A DNA stretch of 64,000 nt, taken from contig NZ_LIYH01000008.1 of the NCBI RefSeq assembly GCF_001905885.1, positions 310,001 to 374,000 of the forward strand, written 5' to 3'. Origin of the DNA: Streptomyces sp. CB03234. GTDB taxonomy: Bacteria > Actinomycetota > Actinomycetes > Streptomycetales > Streptomycetaceae. Shown here one piece after another: positions 59,829 through 64,000 of the stretch (its first letter is position 1; each line of letters begins with the position of its first letter). The notes below the pieces were generated by a model, which was given only the letters and a program-made list of their open reading frames with translations, was not told the DNA's origin and searched no databases. The translations under genes and the position numbers were made by a program.

Positions 59829-61115
59829 GTGGACCACTTCTCTGCGCCGTCGCGGCGGCTTGCCCCCGCGGCGCTCGCCGGTCGGCTCGCCGTGATCACC
59901 GCGACCGCCGTCCGCCACGCCGCGGGCGGCCTGTTCGACTCGCTGCGAGCCGGCCGCGGCGGGCGGTCCGACGCCGTCAACGGCCGGGCCGTACGGCTCC
60001 TCAGCGACCTCGGGCCTACGTTCGTCAAGGGCGGGCAGCTGCTCAGCACCCGCACCGATCTGCTGCCGCCCCGGGTGTGCGGCGCCCTCGGGCGGCTGCA
60101 CGACCGGGTGGCGCCGATGACGGCGGCGGAGACGTCGCGGGCGCTGGCGGAGGCCTATCCGCCAGGCCGGGACTGGCCGTTCACGGCGTTCGAGCGCAGG
60201 GCCACCGCCAGCGGCAGCATCGCCTGTGTGCACCGGGCACGCCTCGCGGACGGCCGTACGGTGGCGGTGAAGCTGCGCCGCCCCGGCATCCGGCGGCACA
60301 TGTACGCGGACGTCGCCCTGCTGCGGGCCGGGGCCCGGGTGGTGCAGCAGCTGCCGCCGCTGCGCCGGGTGCCCGCGCGGCGGATGGTGGAGGAGGTGGG
60401 CGGGGCCGTGCTGGCCCAGCTGGACCTGGAGCAGGAGGCCAGGGCACTGGCGAAGCTGCGCGCCAACCTGTCCGCCCTGCCCGGCTTCCGGTTGCCGGCC
60501 CCGGTGCCGGAGGCCTCCGGGCCGGGGGCGCTGGTGATGGAGTTCATGGAGCCACTGCACCGTTTCGAGGCGTCGGGGATGGACCGTGAGGCACGCCGGC
60601 AGATCGTGCGGCAGGTGCTGCAGGGTGTGTACCGGATGCTGTTCATCGACGGTCTGGTGCACTGCGACATGCACCCCGGGAACCTGTATCTGGACCCGGA
60701 CGGCGCGGTGGTGCTGCTGGACGCGGGGTTCGTCATCCAGCTGGCGCCCGACGTGCGGAAGCTGTTCGCACAGTTCTTCATGAACATGTCCCTGGGGCGG
60801 GGCGCGGACTGCGCCGAGGTGGTGCTGCGCAGTGCGGAGCACATACCGGACGAGTGCGACCTGACCGCGTTCAAGGCCGGTGTCGAGGAGCTGGTCGCGG
60901 CCACGACGGGGCGTACGGCGGGGCAGTTCCGCCTCGCGCCGTTCGCGACGCGGCTGTTCGACCTCCAGCGGCGGTCGGGGGTCGCGGCGGCGCCGGCGTT
61001 CGTGTTCCCGCTGCTGTCGCTGCTGGTCCTGGAAGGGATGATCAACGACTTCGACGTGGACGTCGACTTCCAGGGTGAGGCCATTCCCACGCTCCTCACG
61101 GCGCTGAACCGGTGA
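59829..61115 (+). CDS. UbiB/ABC1-family atypical kinase
   Basis: A 428-residue protein of the UbiB/COQ8 kinase-like family. The N-terminal KxGQ motif, Lys67-GGQ70 in GPTFVKGGQLLSTR, the A-rich nucleotide loop in ATASGSIACVHRA, the VAVKLRRPG Lys strand, VHCDMHPGNL and the metal-binding LLDAGFV (DFG equivalent) are all present. Two C-terminal hydrophobic stretches may anchor it. Family members aid ubiquinone and other isoprenoid lipid pathways. GTG 59829 follows GGAAGG. Its stop overlaps the ketoreductase start (GTGA), so it is part of the downstream operon. Confidence 0.88.
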   Translation: MDHFSAPSRRLAPAALAGRLAVITATAVRHAAGGLFDSLRAGRGGRSDAVNGRAVRLLSDLGPTFVKGGQLLSTRTDLLPPRVCGALGRLHDRVAPMTAAETSRALAEAYPPGRDWPFTAFERRATASGSIACVHRARLADGRTVAVKLRRPGIRRHMYADVALLRAGARVVQQLPPLRRVPARRMVEEVGGAVLAQLDLEQEARALAKLRANLSALPGFRLPAPVPEASGPGALVMEFMEPLHRFEASGMDREARRQIVRQVLQGVYRMLFIDGLVHCDMHPGNLYLDPDGAVVLLDAGFVIQLAPDVRKLFAQFFMNMSLGRGADCAEVVLRSAEHIPDECDLTAFKAGVEELVAATTGRTAGQFRLAPFATRLFDLQRRSGVAAAPAFVFPLLSLLVLEGMINDFDVDVDFQGEAIPTLLTALNR

Positions 61116-62485
61116 GCGGCGAGGCAGTCGGGGGCGGCGGCCGGGTACGGGCGTTCCGGGCGGTCCCGGAGCCGGTCCCCGATGTCGCCCCGGGGACGGG
61201 CGGCGGGGTGCGCGACTGGACAGTGCTCGGGGCGGAGGACGGCCCGGTGGCGGACGCGTTGCGCCGGGCGTCCCGGCCGGGCGGGGCGCCGGGGGTGGCG
61301 GTGGTGCTGGGCGAGCGGTACCGCGACGCGTACGACGCGGTGCTGCTCGACGCGGTCGCACGCGCCGAGGCGGGGGCGGGGCGGGTGGTGCTGCTGCACC
61401 GGGGGGCCGGCGGGGCGAGTCTGCTGCGGGCGGCGGCGCGGGAGTCCGCGGGGCGGCTGCGAGTCGCGTCGGCGGAGCTTCCGGCCGACCGCAGTGCGCC
61501 ATGGCCGGCGGGATGGGACGCCGGGAGGCTCGCCGGGGTGGCTGACGCGGTGGGGGGCGAGCTGCGGGTGGCGGGCAGGACGGGGGTGCCGGCGGCCGGT
61601 GCCGTGGCGCGACTCGGGTGGCAGCCCGCCGCGCTGACGTCCCGCGTGCAGTCCCGCGAGGGGCCCCCGTCGCGGGACGGCACCGACGCGTGCCAAGGCG
61701 CCGGCCCGCCTGGAGGCACCGGGCCGTGCGGGGGAACCGCGATGCCGTGCGGGGGAACCGCGATCGTGACGGGCGGGCTCGGGGGGCTCGGGTTGCGGGT
61801 GGCGAGTGTGCTGGCGGTGGTGCACGGGATGCGACCCGTGCTGCTGGACGTCTCGGCGCCGGAGGAGCTGGCCGGGCGCGACGCCGGCGTATGGCGGCGG
61901 CTGCGGGACCAGAGCGGGGTCATGGCGCTGCGCGTCGACCTCACCGACGCCGGTGCGACCGACGCCGCGCTGCGGCGGGTGCCGGGCCCGGTGCGCGCCG
62001 TGGTGCACTGCGCGGGGCTCGTCGCGGGCGGTCCGGTCGCCCGTACCCGGGCCGATGACCTGCGGGAGCTGCGGGACGCGAAGGTGGGCACCCTGCGGCA
62101 CGTACTGGCGGGCATCGACGCCGAGGAGCTGCGGCACCTGGTGGTGTTCGGCTCGGTCACCGCGCGGGCGCCGCACCGGAACATGGGCGGGTACGCCCTC
62201 GCCAACGAGGTGTTGCGGCGCGAGACCCTGCGGTGGGCGCCGCACCTGCCGTACGCGGCGACCGTGGTCGCGGAGTGGTCGTTGTGGAGCGGGGCCGGGC
62301 AGGCCCATGCCATGGGGGCGGTGGCGCAGGCGCGGCGCATGGGGATGGTGCCGGTGGCGCTGCGGCCCGGGATGGCCGCGCTGTCCCGGCTCCTCGCCCG
62401 GCCGGCCGGACCGGGCAACGCCGACGCGCTGGTGCTCGTCGGGGCCGGCGACCCCCTGTTCCCGCCCGCCGCGGTGCGGACCTGA
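61112..62485 (+). CDS. Stand-alone PKS-type ketoreductase (KR) protein
   Basis: A 457-residue protein resembling a polyketide KR domain. Residues 1-200 are a degenerate Rossmann (structural) half. The catalytic half opens with AIVTGGLGGLGLRVAS near 218 and includes VVHCAGLVAGGPV near 290 and the Ser-Tyr-Asn set in FGSVTARAPHRNMGGYALAN near 345-364. No acyltransferase, ketosynthase or carrier is fused. It could act on a carrier-bound or free ketone. It is coupled by GTGA to the UbiB-like gene and followed 88 bp later by the HEAT-repeat gene. Confidence 0.75.
   Translation: MSGEAVGGGGRVRAFRAVPEPVPDVAPGTGGGVRDWTVLGAEDGPVADALRRASRPGGAPGVAVVLGERYRDAYDAVLLDAVARAEAGAGRVVLLHRGAGGASLLRAAARESAGRLRVASAELPADRSAPWPAGWDAGRLAGVADAVGGELRVAGRTGVPAAGAVARLGWQPAALTSRVQSREGPPSRDGTDACQGAGPPGGTGPCGGTAMPCGGTAIVTGGLGGLGLRVASVLAVVHGMRPVLLDVSAPEELAGRDAGVWRRLRDQSGVMALRVDLTDAGATDAALRRVPGPVRAVVHCAGLVAGGPVARTRADDLRELRDAKVGTLRHVLAGIDAEELRHLVVFGSVTARAPHRNMGGYALANEVLRRETLRWAPHLPYAATVVAEWSLWSGAGQAHAMGAVAQARRMGMVPVALRPGMAALSRLLARPAGPGNADALVLVGAGDPLFPPAAVRT
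61723..61764 (+). repeat. Perfect 21-bp tandem duplication in the ketoreductase gene
   Basis: Two identical 21-bp units lie head to tail and encode PCGGTAM-PCGGTAI. They fall in the linker directly before the catalytic Rossmann fold, keep the frame, and copy the start of that fold. A recent replication slip is likely. Confidence 0.85.
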
Positions 62486-62573
62486 CGCCTTGCCAACTTG
62501 AGAGAAGGCACACCAGCAAAACTCACTTAACTTACAGATAGCGATGTGCCCTCAAGGGAAGGAAGCGCAGAAC

Positions 62574-63896
62574 ATGGCTATCGACTTGTGCAACAAGTCC
62601 CCGGCCGCTCTCGCCGACGGCAAAGCGGGCGCCTGGGCGGACGCGGCGGCGGACCCCGTCCTGCTGGAGGACCTGGGTACGGAGCAGCGGGACGCGCTGA
62701 ACTTCGCGTACCGCACCACCCTCAGCAACGTCGACCCGCGCTTCGTCGCCGGTGACCCCGCGGCCTGGGCCAGCGACTTCGGCTACGCCCTGGACCGGGT
62801 GGCCATCCGGCTGGACAACCGCAGCAACGACGAGCTGCGCGACCAGGCGCTGAACCACCCCGACCCGGCGATGCGCGAGCAGGCGCTCTTCGAGTACGCG
62901 GACCGGGACCACGGCGACGCGATCGAGCTGCTGGCCGAGGCCATCCGCAACGACCGCGACCGCCAGGTGCGCTGGGACGCGCTGTGGGCCGTGGAGAAGC
63001 TGGGCGGCCCGGAGGCCGTGGCGACGCTCCAGACGTTCCTCAAGGACTCCGACCCGGAGATCGCCGAGTGGTCCAAGCTGTTCATCAGCGAGCTGCAGAC
63101 CGGTGACCCGGCCTTCGACGGGCGGGCCGGCAGGTTCACGCCGGGCCGCACCTTCGACGAGACGATCTTCCTGCTGATCCACTGCGACCTCTACGTGCGG
63201 CTGGACGACTCCAACCAGCACTGGGGCAAGATCTCGCTGGCCCCGCAGGGCCTGGCGCGGATCTACGGCCAGGCGCACGCCTGCCCGAACGTCGCGACCC
63301 GCGAGAAGCAGCTCGTCATCGCGAAGACCATCGAGGGCCTGCACGCCGACGGCTCCCCGCACGTGGACAACTACCTGTTCCGTGGCTTCACGGACCGTAC
63401 CCGCCGGGACCGGGGCAACTTCTTCTTCGAGTCGCTCGTGCCCCGGCCGTTCTTCAAGTCGGGCCGTGCCGACGACCCGTCGGCGGGCGTCCGCGAGGCC
63501 AACATCGGCTTCGCCCGCTACGGCACCTGGCACCTGGAGCCGCAGTTCAAGGTCCACGACGAGTGGGCGATCCGGTACGTCCGCGGCCGCTTCCAGGGCT
63601 GGGGCCACGTCAACCTCGCCCGGATCGCGGGCCAGCCCCTGGAGCAGATCCTCACCCCCGGCAACGGCGTCCTGTCGACCCTGCACGACCCCGAGGTCGG
63701 CCCGATGACCAACGCGTTCATCCTCGGCACGTTCAAGGGCAAGCTGAACGACTGGGACGGCGACGGCGTCATCGACCTGAACTCGCGCGACGTGTACTCG
63801 ACCGTCGACGGCGAGATCGACACCGACCAGGACGGCATTCCCGACCAGCCGGGGCTTACCTGCTGCGACTGGACCACGCAGCAGCGACTGCCCTGA
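62574..63896 (+). CDS. HEAT-repeat protein with C-terminal Asp-rich calcium-binding-like segment
   Basis: A 440-residue protein. Residues 80-170 contain HEAT-type repeats (DPAMREQALFEYADRDHGDA, DRQVRWDALWAVEKLGGPEA, DSDPEIAEWSKLFISEL). The middle is a domain I do not recognise, rich in aromatic residues (RDRGNFFFESLVPRPFFKSG, FARYGTWHLEPQF). The C-terminus has DWDGDGVIDLNSRD and TDQDGIPDQPG, type-3/dockerin-like Asp motifs that usually bind calcium. No signal peptide is visible. ATG 62574 is taken with GGAAGG upstream. It seems co-directional with the truncated gene at the window end. Confidence 0.6.
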   Translation: MAIDLCNKSPAALADGKAGAWADAAADPVLLEDLGTEQRDALNFAYRTTLSNVDPRFVAGDPAAWASDFGYALDRVAIRLDNRSNDELRDQALNHPDPAMREQALFEYADRDHGDAIELLAEAIRNDRDRQVRWDALWAVEKLGGPEAVATLQTFLKDSDPEIAEWSKLFISELQTGDPAFDGRAGRFTPGRTFDETIFLLIHCDLYVRLDDSNQHWGKISLAPQGLARIYGQAHACPNVATREKQLVIAKTIEGLHADGSPHVDNYLFRGFTDRTRRDRGNFFFESLVPRPFFKSGRADDPSAGVREANIGFARYGTWHLEPQFKVHDEWAIRYVRGRFQGWGHVNLARIAGQPLEQILTPGNGVLSTLHDPEVGPMTNAFILGTFKGKLNDWDGDGVIDLNSRDVYSTVDGEIDTDQDGIPDQPGLTCCDWTTQQRLP

Positions 63897-63923
63897 CATC
63901 CCCGATCCACCGAAAGGAGAGAG

Positions 63924-64000
63924 ATGTCCACCGAGACACAGCAGCCGTCCGTGGTCTTCGGCCGCCCGGTCACCACCGACGGCGTGCCCAACCGCTACTC
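63924..64000 (+). CDS. Start of a gene cut by the window end
   Basis: Only 25 codons are present, beginning MSTETQQPSVVFGRPVTTDG. AAAGGAG lies seven bases before the ATG, and the gene starts 27 bp after the HEAT-repeat gene stop, so they are one operon. The product cannot be identified from this part. Confidence 0.6.
   Translation, partial: MSTETQQPSVVFGRPVTTDGVPNRY

Noticed and set aside
1..64000. CRISPR arrays, prophage genes, transposases, toxin-antitoxin pairs or defence islands
   Set aside because: No regularly spaced repeats, integrases, phage structural motifs, DDE transposases or recognisable defence proteins were found on either strand.

Overview
The window is GC-rich (roughly 72 percent G+C by eye), with GTG and TTG starts, AGGAGG-type ribosome binding sites, tightly overlapping genes and actinobacterial families (DUF3068, PucR, DUF1206, DUF2243, SarP-free NRPS operons). 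It is almost certainly a piece of a Streptomyces or close relative chromosome, in an accessory-rich region. No rRNA, tRNA, CRISPR array, phage or insertion sequence was seen.

1-14 kb: DUF3068 membrane protein, a tiny DUF2613-like protein, a PucR regulator, a secreted dipeptidase-like metalloenzyme with a discoidin domain, a lactonase-type beta-propeller, and an unfamiliar protein with a duplicated N-terminal domain. A lipid/glycerol-phosphate block follows: a diacylglycerol-kinase-like enzyme and an alkyl-DHAP-synthase-like FAD oxidase on the minus strand, divergent from a TetR regulator that overlaps a glycerol-3-phosphate dehydrogenase. Small membrane proteins and an ABM monooxygenase close the block.

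14-24 kb: a secreted subtilase, DUF1206, an ECF sigma factor fused through a membrane segment to a CAP domain, PAP2 phosphatase, PEBP protein, P-loop kinase, FAD oxidoreductase, pyruvyl transferase and CBS protein. 23.7-29.3 kb is a coherent aromatic catabolism operon on the minus strand: IclR regulator, MFS importer, Rieske oxygenase, a 34-residue coupled mini-ORF, the matching reductase, and an esterase. A decayed ABC ATPase gene and PolX follow.

33-46 kb is the most interesting part: a nine-gene minus-strand operon facing an NRPS gene. The operon holds an ADC-like protein, a nucleotidyltransferase-fold protein, a 3-hydroxyacid-type dehydrogenase, a MalY/PatB aminotransferase, GalE, a BacA-like prephenate enzyme, an alpha/beta-hydrolase-like protein, a PCP-condensation protein and an exporter. 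The divergent NRPS has the unusual order PCP-thioesterase-adenylation. The operon leader contains a clear cobalamin riboswitch. Inference: the cluster makes a non-proteinogenic, prephenate-derived amino acid and condenses or releases it as a small peptide or conjugate, under vitamin B12 control. I do not recognise this cluster.

46-64 kb: hotdog protein, CtaG and DUF2243 membrane proteins, a ferritin-like plus hemerythrin operon behind a SigB-like promoter, esterase, SDR, DUF6766 with a coupled mini-ORF, lipoprotein, RecQ, two back-to-back truncated pseudogenes (M24 peptidase and LuxR), flavin reductase, AraC regulator, two-domain SRPBCC protein, and finally a plus-strand operon of UbiB-like kinase, ketoreductase, HEAT-repeat protein and a gene cut by the window end, which may begin another specialised pathway.
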